Shown: positions 49,687 to 59,357, counted from the first letter of the stretch. The stretch is DNA of 64,000 nt from Fumia sp045645505 (GCA_045645505.1 JAZRIW010000005.1:124001-188000); one strand, 5' to 3'. Numbers and translations: made by a program. The notes: generated by a model from the sequence alone, not told the origin.

Positions 49687-51111
49687 ATGGTGGGCTTCAA
49701 AAGTATCGCTCAGCGTTGGTTTGTGAATAGCTTTGCTGTTATTTTTGCAATACTATTGGCGATTGTGTCTATAAGTGGTATTTTTATTCAGAATTATTAT
49801 TATTCCTCCGTGCGTCAGGCACTCAATTACAGGGTGAACTCGGCATTGAGTATGATAAATCAATATTCGCAGAATAATTATAATAATTTTCATACTTATC
49901 TCAGAAGTTATGTGGAATCTTTCCCTGATAAGGATTCTATTGAGCTTATGGCGATTGATTCTTATGGTAAGATTTCAATTACCTCAAGCGGATTTCTTTA
50001 TTCCCAAAAAGACCGTATGGCTGATTATCAGGATGCTTTGGCAAGTACCGATGGCACCGGATATTATGTTGGCGAATTTAACGGTCAGAAAATAATGGCA
50101 GTTACAAAGCTTGTAAGTGTGGTTAATGGTGAATTCTCTGCTTTAAGATTTGTTGTTTCTTTAGAAAATGTTGATTCTATGGTGCTGAGGTTGATGATAG
50201 GAATTTCAGTTGCAGCACTGCTTATACTCGCTCTGGTGTTTATTTCGGGACTTTTATTTGTAAGAAGTATTGTTCATCCTGTGCGTGATATTGGTATTGC
50301 TGCAAGAAGAATTGCAGGCGGAGACTTTAAAAGCCGTATTGAAAAAACTTCCCAGGACGAAGTTGGCGAATTATGTGAAACTATAAATTTTATGGCCGAT
50401 GAGCTTGAGAACAGTGAAAAGATGAAAAATGAGTTCATTTCTTCTGTTTCGCATGAATTGCGTACACCGCTTACAGCTATTAAAGGCTGGGCAGAAACTC
50501 TTATTGATACAGAAAATTATGATGTTGCCACCATGAAAAAAGGCATGAAGGTTATAAGTTCAGAAACAGAAAGACTTTCTGAAATGGTTGAGGAGCTTCT
50601 GGATTTTTCACGAATTCAGAATGGAAGGTTCAGCCTTTCATTTCAGAAAATGGATCTTCTCGCTGAGCTTGGTGAAGCGGCACTTATATATAGTGAAAAA
50701 GCTAAAAAAGAAAATATTGAGTTTATTTATGAAGAGCCTGAAATGCTTCCTGTAATTTATGGAGATAAGAATAGACTCAGGCAGGTTTTTATAAATATTA
50801 TTGATAACGCCATTAAGTATTCAGACCCTGGCGGACGTGTGAAAATTGAAGTTTTTGAGCGTGAAGAAAACATAGTTATAATTGTTTCGGATTCAGGTTG
50901 CGGTATAAGCGTTTCCGACCTTCCCATGATAAAGACTAAGTTTTTTAAAGCAAATCATACCAGAAGAGGCTCAGGAATAGGTCTTTCAGTTGCTAATGAA
51001 ATTATAACCATGCATAACGGTACGCTTGATATTGAAAGTACTATTAACGTGGGAACAACGGTTATTATAAAGATTCCGGTTAAAAATCCGGCTGAAGAAA
51101 TCGAAGAATAA
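49687..51111 (+). CDS. membrane sensor histidine kinase
   Basis: 474 residues from ATG 49687, 5 nt after AAGGAG; nearby GTG codons at 49681 and 49690 are alternatives. Two membrane helices (about 12-34 and 166-192) flank an extracellular sensor region of ~130 residues. HAMP linker (about 195-245), HisKA with H256 in SSVSHELRTPLTAIKGW, then ATPase boxes NIIDNAIKYSDPGG, VSDSGCGIS, and GSGIGLSVANEII. It phosphorylates the adjacent response regulator; the signal is unknown. Confidence 0.94.
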   Translation: MVGFKSIAQRWFVNSFAVIFAILLAIVSISGIFIQNYYYSSVRQALNYRVNSALSMINQYSQNNYNNFHTYLRSYVESFPDKDSIELMAIDSYGKISITSSGFLYSQKDRMADYQDALASTDGTGYYVGEFNGQKIMAVTKLVSVVNGEFSALRFVVSLENVDSMVLRLMIGISVAALLILALVFISGLLFVRSIVHPVRDIGIAARRIAGGDFKSRIEKTSQDEVGELCETINFMADELENSEKMKNEFISSVSHELRTPLTAIKGWAETLIDTENYDVATMKKGMKVISSETERLSEMVEELLDFSRIQNGRFSLSFQKMDLLAELGEAALIYSEKAKKENIEFIYEEPEMLPVIYGDKNRLRQVFINIIDNAIKYSDPGGRVKIEVFEREENIVIIVSDSGCGISVSDLPMIKTKFFKANHTRRGSGIGLSVANEIITMHNGTLDIESTINVGTTVIIKIPVKNPAEEIEE

Positions 51112-51124
51112 GAAAGGAAATAAA

Positions 51125-52048
51125 ATGAAGAAAAATTTTAAAACCTCTATCGGTGGTCAGGCAGTTTTAGAAGGAGTTATGATGAAAGGTCCCAAAAAAT
51201 CTGCTATGGCTGTCAGAAAACCTGACAAAACGGTTTACCTGGAGGAATGGGAAAATAAAGCTCCGTTAAAAATTTCAAAAATTCCTTTCATCAGAGGAAC
51301 TTTTAATTTTATTTTTACCATGATAGATGGCTATAAATGCTTAATGAAATCGGCTGAAATTTCTACCGAGGGACTTACTGAAGAGTCTGAGAGTAAATTT
51401 GAAAAATGGCTTGAGGAAAAATGCGGCGAATGGCTTATGAAAGTTATTATGGTAATAAGTTCTGTTTTAGGTGTCGGAATTTCCGTACTTCTTTTTATGT
51501 TTTTACCTACACAGCTTGTAAAAATGTTAAGTGATATAATTCCTTATTGGAGTTATTCTCTGATAGAGGGGCTTGTGAAAATAATAATTTTTATCGCATA
51601 TCTCTCTTTGGTTTCAAAAATTCCCGATATGAAAAGACTTTTTCAGTATCATGGTGCAGAGCATAAAACGATTTTTTGTTATGAGGTAGGAAAAGAACTT
51701 ACTGTTGAAAATGTGCGTGAGCAAAAGAGATTTCATCCCCGTTGCGGAACAAGTTTTATAATAATTGTGCTTGTTTTGAGCATTTTGATTTTTTCAGTTG
51801 TGACATGGAGTAATCCTTTTATAAGAACACTTATAAAAATTGCTCTTTTACCTGTTGTTGTGGGAATTGCTTATGAACTTATCAGACTTGCAGGACGACA
51901 CGACAATCTTTTCACAAGAATAATTTCTTATCCGGGACTTTTAATTCAGAGAATAACCACAAATGAGCCTGATGATGAGCAGATTGAGATAGCAATAGCT
52001 TCTATGAAACTTGTCGTACCGGAAGTTGAGGGCGAGGATAAGTGGTAA
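51125..52048 (+). CDS. DUF1385 (YqhQ-like) membrane protein
   Basis: 307 residues; start with SIGGQAVLEGVMMKGPKKSA (about 7-26), the family hallmark, and later YHGAEHKTIFCYE and KRFHPRCGTSFIIIVLVLSI. Four or five membrane segments in the C-terminal two thirds. Function is unknown. It overlaps prmC by 7 bp; DUF1385-prmC-prfA is a common Firmicute order, though prfA does not follow here. Confidence 0.93.
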   Translation: MKKNFKTSIGGQAVLEGVMMKGPKKSAMAVRKPDKTVYLEEWENKAPLKISKIPFIRGTFNFIFTMIDGYKCLMKSAEISTEGLTEESESKFEKWLEEKCGEWLMKVIMVISSVLGVGISVLLFMFLPTQLVKMLSDIIPYWSYSLIEGLVKIIIFIAYLSLVSKIPDMKRLFQYHGAEHKTIFCYEVGKELTVENVREQKRFHPRCGTSFIIIVLVLSILIFSVVTWSNPFIRTLIKIALLPVVVGIAYELIRLAGRHDNLFTRIISYPGLLIQRITTNEPDDEQIEIAIASMKLVVPEVEGEDKW

Positions 52049-52878
52049 ATTTAAAGGAAATTTATCTGCATGTAAAAAAAGAATTATCTTTTGTTGAGAC
52101 TCCTGATTTTGAGGCACAGCAGATTGTAAGACAGGTTTTTGATGTGTCTTATACTGAAATTTTATTGGGAAAGTCTATAGAGGCTTCTGAAAAACAACTT
52201 AAAAAAATTGAAGAATTTGTCTCTAAACGAAAAGAAAGATACCCGTTACAGTATATTTTAGGTGAGTGGGATTTTTATAAAAGAAGATTTTTAGTCGGCG
52301 AGGGAGTTTTGATTCCGCGAGCTGATACCGAGATTTTGGTTGAGGAAGCGCTTAATTTTTTGAATTCTTTCAAAAATCCCCGAGTGCTTGATTTATGTAG
52401 CGGAAGTGGTTGTATTGCTATAACCTTAAAGCTTGAAAAAGATGATGCTATTGTAACTGCTGTTGAAAAATATCCTCTGGCTTTTAAATATCTTTCTGAA
52501 AATTCAAAAAGATTCGGTGCAGGTGTAGAACTTATTTCGGGTGATGCACTTGATGATAATATAGTTAGCGGAAAATTTGATTTAATAATTTCAAACCCTC
52601 CGTATCTTACAAAAGAAGATATGGAGTCTTTACAGGCTGAAGTTAAGTATGAGCCTGAAGAGGCTTTATATGGCAAACAGGACGGACTTTATTTTTATAG
52701 GGAAATTACCAAAAAATATTTTGACAAACTGAATTCAGGCGGAATGTTAGCTTATGAAATTGGTGCCGGACAGGAAGATATGGTGGAAAGAATTCTTCTT
52801 GACGCTTCCCTTACAGATGTTTGCAAGATAAAAGATTATAATAATATAATAAGATGTGTTACTGCTAAAAAGCCGTAA
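52042..52878 (+). CDS. prmC: release factor glutamine methyltransferase
   Basis: Methylates the Gln of the GGQ motif in RF1 and RF2. 278 residues, GTG start inside the DUF1385 gene. The SAM motif is LDLCSGSGCIAITLKLE (about 114-130) and the catalytic NPPY lies in IISNPPYLTKEDM (near 184). GVLIPRADTEILVEEAL precedes it, as in all PrmC proteins. Followed 30 bp later by recA. Confidence 0.96.
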   Translation: MVNLKEIYLHVKKELSFVETPDFEAQQIVRQVFDVSYTEILLGKSIEASEKQLKKIEEFVSKRKERYPLQYILGEWDFYKRRFLVGEGVLIPRADTEILVEEALNFLNSFKNPRVLDLCSGSGCIAITLKLEKDDAIVTAVEKYPLAFKYLSENSKRFGAGVELISGDALDDNIVSGKFDLIISNPPYLTKEDMESLQAEVKYEPEEALYGKQDGLYFYREITKKYFDKLNSGGMLAYEIGAGQEDMVERILLDASLTDVCKIKDYNNIIRCVTAKKP

Positions 52879-52908
52879 TGCTTTGAGAATGAAAGGAATG
52901 GTAACGAT

Positions 52909-54087
52909 ATGGCAAAGGTGAAATCCGAGAATAAGATGACAGATGAAAAACAAGCAGCGAAAATGAGGGCCCTTCAAACTGCTATTGATCAGATTGAAAA
53001 AGCGTATGGCGCAGGCTCTATTATGAAATTAGGCCAGACTACTACTTTGAATGTAGATGTAATTCCCACCGGTTCTTTGGGGCTTGATATTGCACTTGGA
53101 GTAGGTGGAGTGCCGAAAGGACGTATCGTTGAAATTTATGGTCCCGAATCTTCAGGTAAAACTACTGTTGCGCTTCAGATGGTAGCACAAGCGCAGAAAA
53201 CAGGCGGAACAGCGGCTTTTATTGACGTTGAACATGCTTTGGATCCTGTTTATGCACAGGGACTTGGTGTTGATATTGATGGACTTTTGGTTTCACAGCC
53301 TGATACAGGTGAACAAGCTTTGGAAATTACCGAGGCTTTGGTTCGTTCAGGTGCCATTGATATTGTTGTAATTGACTCAGTTGCCGCTATGGTTACAAAA
53401 GCTGAGATTGAGGGCGATATGGGCGAAAGCCATATGGGACTTCAGGCAAGACTTATGTCTCAGGCTATGAGAAAACTTACAGGTATTATTGGTAAATCTA
53501 ATTGCGTGGCTATTTTTATCAATCAGATAAGAGAGAAAATCGGTGTTATGTTTGGTAACCCTGAAACTACTACCGGTGGACGTGCGCTTAAGTATTTTGC
53601 AACAATCCGTATTGACGTAAGAAAAGGTGAAGCAATTAAAGACGGAAATGAAATTATAGGAAATGTTACAAAATGTAAGGTTGTAAAAAATAAAGTTGCT
53701 CCTCCTTTTAAAGAGTGCGTGTTTGATTTGCTTTACGGAGAAGGAACTTCTTATGAGGGCGAAATTATAGATATCGGTACTGCTTTAGGCGTTGTAGTAA
53801 AGTCCGGCTCATGGTATAGCTATAAGGATGAAAGAATAGGTCAGGGCAAGGAAAGAGTGCGTCAATTTTTAAAAGAGCATCCCGAAATTGCTGCTGAAAT
53901 TGAAGGGATTATCAGGGATAATATGGATAAACTTGTTTTTGCACCAGGTAAAGGTACAAAAGGTGGAAACATTGAAATCCGTAAAGAAATTCCTATATCC
54001 GAAGCACCTAAAACAGTGGCAGATACTTCAGATGCACTTACAGATATAGTTTTAGATGTAGAAGCTGATATTGAAGATTTTGAATAA
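52909..54087 (+). CDS. recA: recombinase RecA
   Basis: Strand-exchange ATPase and SOS co-protease. 392 residues with Walker A GPESSGKTT (78-86), Walker B VVIDSVAAM, L1/L2 loops including GNPETTTGGRALKYFAT, and an acidic C-tail. GAAAGG ribosome-binding sequence. No Bacillus-type LexA box (CGAACxxxxGTTCG) was noticed upstream. Stop and recX start overlap (TAATG). Confidence 0.99.
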   Translation: MAKVKSENKMTDEKQAAKMRALQTAIDQIEKAYGAGSIMKLGQTTTLNVDVIPTGSLGLDIALGVGGVPKGRIVEIYGPESSGKTTVALQMVAQAQKTGGTAAFIDVEHALDPVYAQGLGVDIDGLLVSQPDTGEQALEITEALVRSGAIDIVVIDSVAAMVTKAEIEGDMGESHMGLQARLMSQAMRKLTGIIGKSNCVAIFINQIREKIGVMFGNPETTTGGRALKYFATIRIDVRKGEAIKDGNEIIGNVTKCKVVKNKVAPPFKECVFDLLYGEGTSYEGEIIDIGTALGVVVKSGSWYSYKDERIGQGKERVRQFLKEHPEIAAEIEGIIRDNMDKLVFAPGKGTKGGNIEIRKEIPISEAPKTVADTSDALTDIVLDVEADIEDFE

Positions 54088-54701
54088 TGATTATAACGGA
54101 TATTTTTAAGAAAAAAGGAACCAGGTATCAACTTGAGCTTGATAATGAATACTGGACGATACTTGATATAGAGATTATTGCTGATTTTCATCTTAAAAAA
54201 GGTATGGAAGTTACTGAAGACTTAAAAGAAGAGATAAAAAGAGCGGCAGATTATCGTAAGGGTAAAGAATATGCACTTTATCTTTTGGAGTATCGTGACC
54301 ATTGCAGGGCGGAACTTGTAAAAAAGCTTTCTGATAAAATAGAGTATGATATTGCCCTGGAAATCGCTGACAGAATGGAAGAGTTAGATCTTTTGGATGA
54401 TATGAAATATGCAAAAAAACTTGCATTTTTCCTTATGAATGTAAAAAAAAGAGGAGAAAGACGGGTTATGAGCGAGATGCTTCTTAAAGGGCTTGACAGG
54501 GAGATAATAAAAGAGGCAATTGAGGCGGTTGAAGTATCGGGCAATCCTGTTTTGGAACTTATTGAGAAAAAATATATCTGTTATTTAAATGACGAAAAAG
54601 GTAGAAATAAAGTCGTTGCTGCGTTGATGCGGCGAGGATATAATTATGGAGATATTTCTGATGCGATTTTAAAAGCAAAAGAGAAAATGTTGGAGGAATA
54701 A
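54087..54701 (+). CDS. recX: regulatory protein RecX
   Basis: 204 residues, mostly helical, with three RecX repeats: ALYLLEYRDHCRAELVKKLS, KLAFFLMNVKKRGERRVMSE, and KVVAALMRRGYNYGDISDAI. It caps RecA filaments and limits their growth. Translationally coupled to recA by a one-base overlap. Confidence 0.93.
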   Translation: MIITDIFKKKGTRYQLELDNEYWTILDIEIIADFHLKKGMEVTEDLKEEIKRAADYRKGKEYALYLLEYRDHCRAELVKKLSDKIEYDIALEIADRMEELDLLDDMKYAKKLAFFLMNVKKRGERRVMSEMLLKGLDREIIKEAIEAVEVSGNPVLELIEKKYICYLNDEKGRNKVVAALMRRGYNYGDISDAILKAKEKMLEE

Positions 54702-54702
54702 T

Positions 54703-56037
54703 ATGCCTGTTAAGGTAGGAATGGTGTCACTTGGCTGCCCTAAAAATCAAGTTGATGCTGAAATTTTACTAAAAAAAATAAAACAAGGCGGATATGCTCT
54801 CGAAACTGACTCCGGAAGTTCTGATGTCATTATAATCAATACTTGCGGATTTATCGAAAGTGCAAAAGCTGAAGCAATAGAGAATATTCTGGAATTTATA
54901 ACTCTGAAAAAAGAGGGACGTATTAAAAAGATAATTGTTACAGGATGTCTTGCTGAGCGTTATCGTGACCAGATTGTTGAAGAAATGCCTGAGGTTGATG
55001 CAGTTGTAGGGATAGGAAGCAACGATAAAATTGTTGAAATAATTAAAAATGTCCTTGATGATGAAAAAGTTTATATGTATGGTGAGAAGACTTCTCTTCC
55101 GCTTGAAGGTGAGAGAATTATATCAAATTTGCCTTTTTATGCTTACATAAAGATAGCAGAGGGTTGCGATAATTGTTGCTCTTATTGTGCTATTCCTTCA
55201 ATAAGAGGAAAATTCAGAAGCCGCCCTATGGAAAATATTTTAGCTGAGGCTAATCGCCTTGTTTCACAGGGAGTAAAGGAGCTTATAGTTGTAGCTCAGG
55301 ATACTACCCGTTATGGTGAAGATTTATATGGCGAATATCGTCTTGCAAAACTTTTGAAAGAACTTGCAAAAATAGAGGGGCTTCATTGGATAAGAGTGCT
55401 TTATGCATATCCCGAGCGTATTACAGATGAACTTTTGGAAGTTATGGCAACTGAAGAAAAAATTGCAAAATATATTGATGTTCCGATTCAACATTGTAAC
55501 AGTGAAATTTTAAAGCGTATGAACAGACCGGGAAGCAAAGAAAAGCTTGAAGGTCTTATAAAGAAGATAAGGCAAAAGGTAAAAGGAATTACCCTTCGAA
55601 CTACTTTAATTGCGGGATTTCCCGGGGAAACAGAAGAACAGTTCGAGGAGCTTTGTGTTTTTGCAAATGATATGAAATTTGATAGGCTTGGATGTTTTTC
55701 TTATTCACCCGAAGAGGATACTCCGGCTGCTCAGATGGACGGACAGCTTGATGATGAAACTAAAAATCGTCGTGCTGAAATTATCACAGAAGCACAGATA
55801 AGTATGATGATAAGACAAAATGAAAGCAAGATAGGCAAAACCGCTATGGTGGTAACTGAGGGTTTTGACCGCTTGGCAGAATGTTATTTTGGAAGAAGTG
55901 AAGCAGATGCGCCTGACATTGATGGTAAAGTTTTCTTTACTTCAGAAAGAAAACTTAAAGTGGGCGAATTTGTTAAAGTTAAATTCGAGGATATATTAGA
56001 TATGGATTTGGTTGGTTTCGTTGTAGAGGAGGAGTAA
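54703..56037 (+). CDS. rimO: ribosomal protein S12 methylthiotransferase RimO
   Basis: Radical-SAM enzyme that methylthiolates Asp of ribosomal protein S12. 444 residues. N-terminal UPF0004 domain with VSLGCPKNQVDAE, INTCGFIESA and TGCLAERYRDQ; radical-SAM Cys in GCDNCCSYCAIPSIRGKFRS (near 153-172); C-terminal TRAM domain (from about 375). SLGCPKNxVDxE separates RimO from MiaB. Starts 1 bp after recX. Confidence 0.96.
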   Translation: MPVKVGMVSLGCPKNQVDAEILLKKIKQGGYALETDSGSSDVIIINTCGFIESAKAEAIENILEFITLKKEGRIKKIIVTGCLAERYRDQIVEEMPEVDAVVGIGSNDKIVEIIKNVLDDEKVYMYGEKTSLPLEGERIISNLPFYAYIKIAEGCDNCCSYCAIPSIRGKFRSRPMENILAEANRLVSQGVKELIVVAQDTTRYGEDLYGEYRLAKLLKELAKIEGLHWIRVLYAYPERITDELLEVMATEEKIAKYIDVPIQHCNSEILKRMNRPGSKEKLEGLIKKIRQKVKGITLRTTLIAGFPGETEEQFEELCVFANDMKFDRLGCFSYSPEEDTPAAQMDGQLDDETKNRRAEIITEAQISMMIRQNESKIGKTAMVVTEGFDRLAECYFGRSEADAPDIDGKVFFTSERKLKVGEFVKVKFEDILDMDLVGFVVEEE

Positions 56038-56041
56038 TATT

Positions 56042-56605
56042 TTGAATATTCCCAATAAGCTTACAATAATAAGAATTATTTTAGCACCGATTTTTTTGTT
56101 TTTTTTGCTTTGTGACTTTATATATTTACATTATTTTTTCGCATTACTCGTTTTTGCTGTGGCCTCTGTAACGGATGCTGTTGACGGACATATTGCGAGA
56201 AAATATAACCTCATCACAGATTTTGGTAAATTTTTGGATCCATTAGCGGATAAAGTGCTTGTTTTTTCAGCACTTATTGCGTTTATTGATATGAAACTTG
56301 CCTCATCGGTTGCAATAATAATTATCATGGGAAGAGAATTTTTGGTTACCTCTTTGCGTTTAGTGGCTTCAAGTAATGGGAAAGTTATTGCGGCAAGTAA
56401 ACTTGGTAAACTTAAAACTGCAATGACAATGGCGGCTGTTATAATAATACTTTGTTTACTCACGATTACTGAAATTATACCGGCATTCAAAGTTGACACA
56501 GCACTTATAAGCAATATTCTTATCTGGATTGCAACAGCAATTACCATTTTATCAGGTGCAGAGTATCTTTTTAAAAACAGAGAACACTTTTATTCTGACA
56601 AATAA
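56042..56605 (+). CDS. pgsA: CDP-diacylglycerol-glycerol-3-phosphate 3-phosphatidyltransferase
   Basis: Makes phosphatidylglycerol phosphate, the precursor of phosphatidylglycerol. 187 residues, TTG start with GAGGAGGAG upstream. The CDP-alcohol phosphotransferase motif DGxxAR-x8-GxxxDxxxD is complete (DAVDGHIARKY, then DFGKFLDPLADK). Five membrane helices. Lies 4 bp after rimO. Confidence 0.95.
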   Translation: MNIPNKLTIIRIILAPIFLFFLLCDFIYLHYFFALLVFAVASVTDAVDGHIARKYNLITDFGKFLDPLADKVLVFSALIAFIDMKLASSVAIIIIMGREFLVTSLRLVASSNGKVIAASKLGKLKTAMTMAAVIIILCLLTITEIIPAFKVDTALISNILIWIATAITILSGAEYLFKNREHFYSDK

Positions 56606-56620
56606 AGAGGGGAAAAATCA

Positions 56621-57271
56621 ATGTTCAAACGATTAAGAGCCGATATAAGGGCTATTAAAGAACGAGATCCTGCGGCAAGAAATTCTTTTGAGATAATTTT
56701 GCTTTATTCGGGACTTCATGCAATAATGTTACATCGTCCTGCACATTTTCTTTATAAGCATAAATGGTTCTTTTTAGCGAGATTTATTTCACAGTTTGCA
56801 AGATTTATGACAGGGATTGAAATACACCCAGGTGCAGAGATTGGCTGGGGTGTTTTTATCGACCATGGCAGCGGAGTAGTAATAGGAGAAACTACTGTAA
56901 TTGGTGATGGCTGTACTATTTATCAGGGAGCAACTTTAGGTGGTACCGGTAAAGAAAAAGGAAAAAGACATCCTACCCTGGGTAAAAATGTTTTAGTGGG
57001 GACAGGAGCTAAAATTTTAGGACCTTTCAAGGTTGGAGATAATGCAAAAATTGCTGCAAATGCAGTAGTGTTAGAAGAAATTCCTCCTGATTCTACCGCG
57101 GTGGGTGTACCCGCCAGAGTAGTTAAGCAAAATGGCAAGAAAGTTTGTGAAGACTTAGACCAGATTCATATTCCTGACCCTGTTTCTCAGGAACTTTGTC
57201 TTATGCGTCACAGGATTGATAAACTGGAAAAATTAATAAAAGAAAAAGAGGAAGAAAATCGCTTGGATTAA
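56621..57271 (+). CDS. cysE: serine O-acetyltransferase (EpsC/CysE type)
   Basis: Acetylates L-serine with acetyl-CoA for cysteine synthesis. 216 residues; short N-terminal helical domain, then left-handed beta-helix hexapeptide repeats: IEIHPGAEIGWGVFIDHGSG, VVIGETTVIGDGCTIYQGAT, and GTGAKILGPFKVGDNAKIA. The catalytic His is in FIDHGSG. The short N-terminus fits the EpsC branch. cysK is not adjacent. Stop is within a terminator. Confidence 0.94.
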   Translation: MFKRLRADIRAIKERDPAARNSFEIILLYSGLHAIMLHRPAHFLYKHKWFFLARFISQFARFMTGIEIHPGAEIGWGVFIDHGSGVVIGETTVIGDGCTIYQGATLGGTGKEKGKRHPTLGKNVLVGTGAKILGPFKVGDNAKIAANAVVLEEIPPDSTAVGVPARVVKQNGKKVCEDLDQIHIPDPVSQELCLMRHRIDKLEKLIKEKEEENRLD

Positions 57272-57293
57272 GCGATTTTCTCTTTTCTTTTTT
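57254..57293 (+). terminator. terminator after cysE
   Basis: 11-bp stem GAAAATCGCTT with its complement, 5-nt loop, followed by TCTTTTCTTTTTTT; overlaps the cysE stop. Confidence 0.82.
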
Positions 57294-57338
57294 TAAAAAA
57301 CAAGTTTTGTGTTTTGCTTATTATTTATAATTTTTTTC

Positions 57339-57367
57339 TTGCCTTTTTCCTCATAAAGTGGTATATT
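57339..57367 (+). promoter_or_regulatory. sigma-A promoter of miaB
   Basis: TTGCCT, 17-bp spacer, TATATT on the plus strand, 46 bp upstream of the miaB start. Confidence 0.6.
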
Positions 57368-57412
57368 TTATAGTGTGGGTAAAAGTATTTTAAAGCTTTG
57401 GAGGTTTGGGTT

Positions 57413-58837
57413 TTGTCTGATAAAAAAAAGGTGATAATTTCTGAAGAAGAAAACTTAAACCGACAGAAATTTTTAAAAAAATGCGCTGATTTGGTTTTTG
57501 AAAAATATGGGTATAATAAATCGCCACTTGCCTTGGTGAGAAGCTATGGCTGTCAGCAGAATGTCAATGATGGCGAGAAAATTATGGGAATGCTCGCGGA
57601 GATGGGCTTTGGATTTACCGATGATGTGAATTGCGCTGATGTGATAATTTATAATACATGTGCTGTAAGAGAAAATGCCGAGAAAAAGGTTTTTGGATTT
57701 GTGGGTGAGCTTTCACATTGCAAAGCACGTAATAAAGAATTATTGGTGGGACTTTGCGGATGTATGACTCAACAAGAGCATATTGTAAAGAAAATTAAAA
57801 AAAGTTATCCTCAGGTGGATTTTGTTTTCGGGACACATGCATTGCATAGATTTCCGCAGATTTTTTATGACGCACTTTCTGAAAATAAGCGGATTTTTGA
57901 TATAGAAAACAGCGACGGGATTATCACAGAGGGACTACCGGTGCACAGACTCAGTAAAATACAGGCAAGTTTACCTATTATGTATGGTTGCAATAACTTT
58001 TGTACTTATTGTGTAGTCCCATTAGTACGTGGCAGAGAGCGTTCAAGAAGTTCAAAAGACGTTCTTAAAGAAGCAAAGGAAATTGTTTTACAAGGTTATA
58101 AAGAAATTATGCTTTTAGGACAAAATGTTAATTCTTATGGTAAGGACTTAAAAGATGATTTGACATTTTGTGAGCTTTTAAAGGCTATTAATGAAATCGA
58201 AGGAGATTTCAGGATAAGATTTATGACTTCTCACCCTAAAGATTGCACAAAAGAGCTTATTGACACAATTGCTTCTTGTGAAAAAGTTTGTAATCATATT
58301 CATCTCCCCGTGCAAAGCGGAAGTGACAGAATATTAAAAGCTATGAATCGTCACTATAATTCGGATGAATATTTAAAACTTATAGATTATGCAAAAAAGG
58401 TAATTCCTGATGTGATGTTTACATCGGATATTATAGTGGGATTTCCCGGTGAAAGCTATGAGGATTTCAAAGAAACCTTAAAGCTTATTGATAAGGTTAA
58501 ATACGCGTCACTTTTTACTTTTATTTATTCAAAGAGAGTGGGCACAAAAGCGGCTTTAATGGAGGATAATATTTCTAAAACTGAAAAATCCAAGTGGTTT
58601 ACAGAACTTCTTTTAAAGCAACGTGAGATTACTGATGAGCTTTATAAAACCTGTATCGGTAAGGAATACAGAGTGCTTGTGGAAAGAACTGCTGATGATG
58701 ACGATTCTTTACTCGCAGGAAGAACAGAAAATAATATTATAATAGATTTTAAGGGCGACAGTTCACTTGTAGGTGAATTTGTCAATGTAAAAATCGTTTC
58801 TGCGAATAATCGCTCGGTAATCGGGGAAATAAGTTAA
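57413..58837 (+). CDS. miaB: tRNA-2-methylthio-N6-dimethylallyladenosine synthase MiaB
   Basis: Radical-SAM methylthiotransferase acting on i6A37 of tRNA. 474 residues from the TTG preceded by GGAGG. N-terminal cluster Cys in RSYGCQQNVNDGEK, NTCAVRENAEKK and GLCGCMTQQE; radical-SAM CNNFCTYCVVPLVRGRERSR (near 192); TRAM at the C-terminus. The partner enzyme miaA begins at the window end. Confidence 0.96.
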   Translation: MSDKKKVIISEEENLNRQKFLKKCADLVFEKYGYNKSPLALVRSYGCQQNVNDGEKIMGMLAEMGFGFTDDVNCADVIIYNTCAVRENAEKKVFGFVGELSHCKARNKELLVGLCGCMTQQEHIVKKIKKSYPQVDFVFGTHALHRFPQIFYDALSENKRIFDIENSDGIITEGLPVHRLSKIQASLPIMYGCNNFCTYCVVPLVRGRERSRSSKDVLKEAKEIVLQGYKEIMLLGQNVNSYGKDLKDDLTFCELLKAINEIEGDFRIRFMTSHPKDCTKELIDTIASCEKVCNHIHLPVQSGSDRILKAMNRHYNSDEYLKLIDYAKKVIPDVMFTSDIIVGFPGESYEDFKETLKLIDKVKYASLFTFIYSKRVGTKAALMEDNISKTEKSKWFTELLLKQREITDELYKTCIGKEYRVLVERTADDDDSLLAGRTENNIIIDFKGDSSLVGEFVNVKIVSANNRSVIGEIS

Positions 58838-58881
58838 TTAAAAACGCTTTGCGTTTTACAATAGAAAGGTTGGAAAAAATA

Positions 58882-59286
58882 ATGAAACTTATTGAAATGG
58901 CAAGAGAAATGGGAAAAGAGATTCAGGCAACTGAAGAATACAAAAGATTGCAGGTTGCTAAAGCTGCAAATGATAATGATGAAGTGTTGCAAGATGGCAT
59001 CGGAAAATTTAATCTCAAAAGAATGGAAATGAATAATGAGATGCAAAAACCTGAACGTGATGACGAAAAACTTCAGGCACTCAATGAAGAACTTCAGCAG
59101 ATTTATACCGATGTTATGGGCAATCCCAATATGATGGAGTTTAATATTGCAAAACAGGAAATGGACGAAATGATGCAGAAGGTTAATGCTATTTTAACTA
59201 TGTGTGTTAATGGTGAAGACCCCGAAACTTGCGAAATCCCCACAGGTTGCAGCGGAAGCTGTTCATCATGTGGCGGATGTCACTAA
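58882..59286 (+). CDS. YlbF/YmcA-family protein with cysteine-rich tail
   Basis: 134 residues from the ATG at 58882; a TTG-start extension to 58849 lies in a hairpin and is less likely. Helical body (MKLIEMAREMGKEIQATEEY) as in YlbF, which with YmcA and YaaT binds Fe-S clusters and adjusts RNase Y cutting and sporulation in Bacillus. The C-terminus reads PTGCSGSCSSCGGCH, with four cysteines that could be a metal or Fe-S site. Located between miaB and mutS; ymcA also neighbours miaB in Bacillus. Confidence 0.88.
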   Translation: MKLIEMAREMGKEIQATEEYKRLQVAKAANDNDEVLQDGIGKFNLKRMEMNNEMQKPERDDEKLQALNEELQQIYTDVMGNPNMMEFNIAKQEMDEMMQKVNAILTMCVNGEDPETCEIPTGCSGSCSSCGGCH

Positions 59287-59296
59287 GATGTCCTTG

Positions 59297-59340
59297 GATA
59301 GGGTTACCAGAATTATTGGAAACCCTATCTTTATAATTTT
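59297..59340 (+). terminator. terminator between YlbF-like gene and mutS
   Basis: 9-bp stem GATAGGGTT/AACCCTATC with an inner 3-bp extension, followed by TTTATAATTTT. Confidence 0.65.
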
Positions 59341-59357
59341 GAAAGGTAGGATTTGTT

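Noticed and set aside
58841..58858. AAAACGC/GCGTTTT hairpin after miaB as terminator
   Set aside because: Short stem with 3-nt loop and no T-tract beyond the arm; low support.
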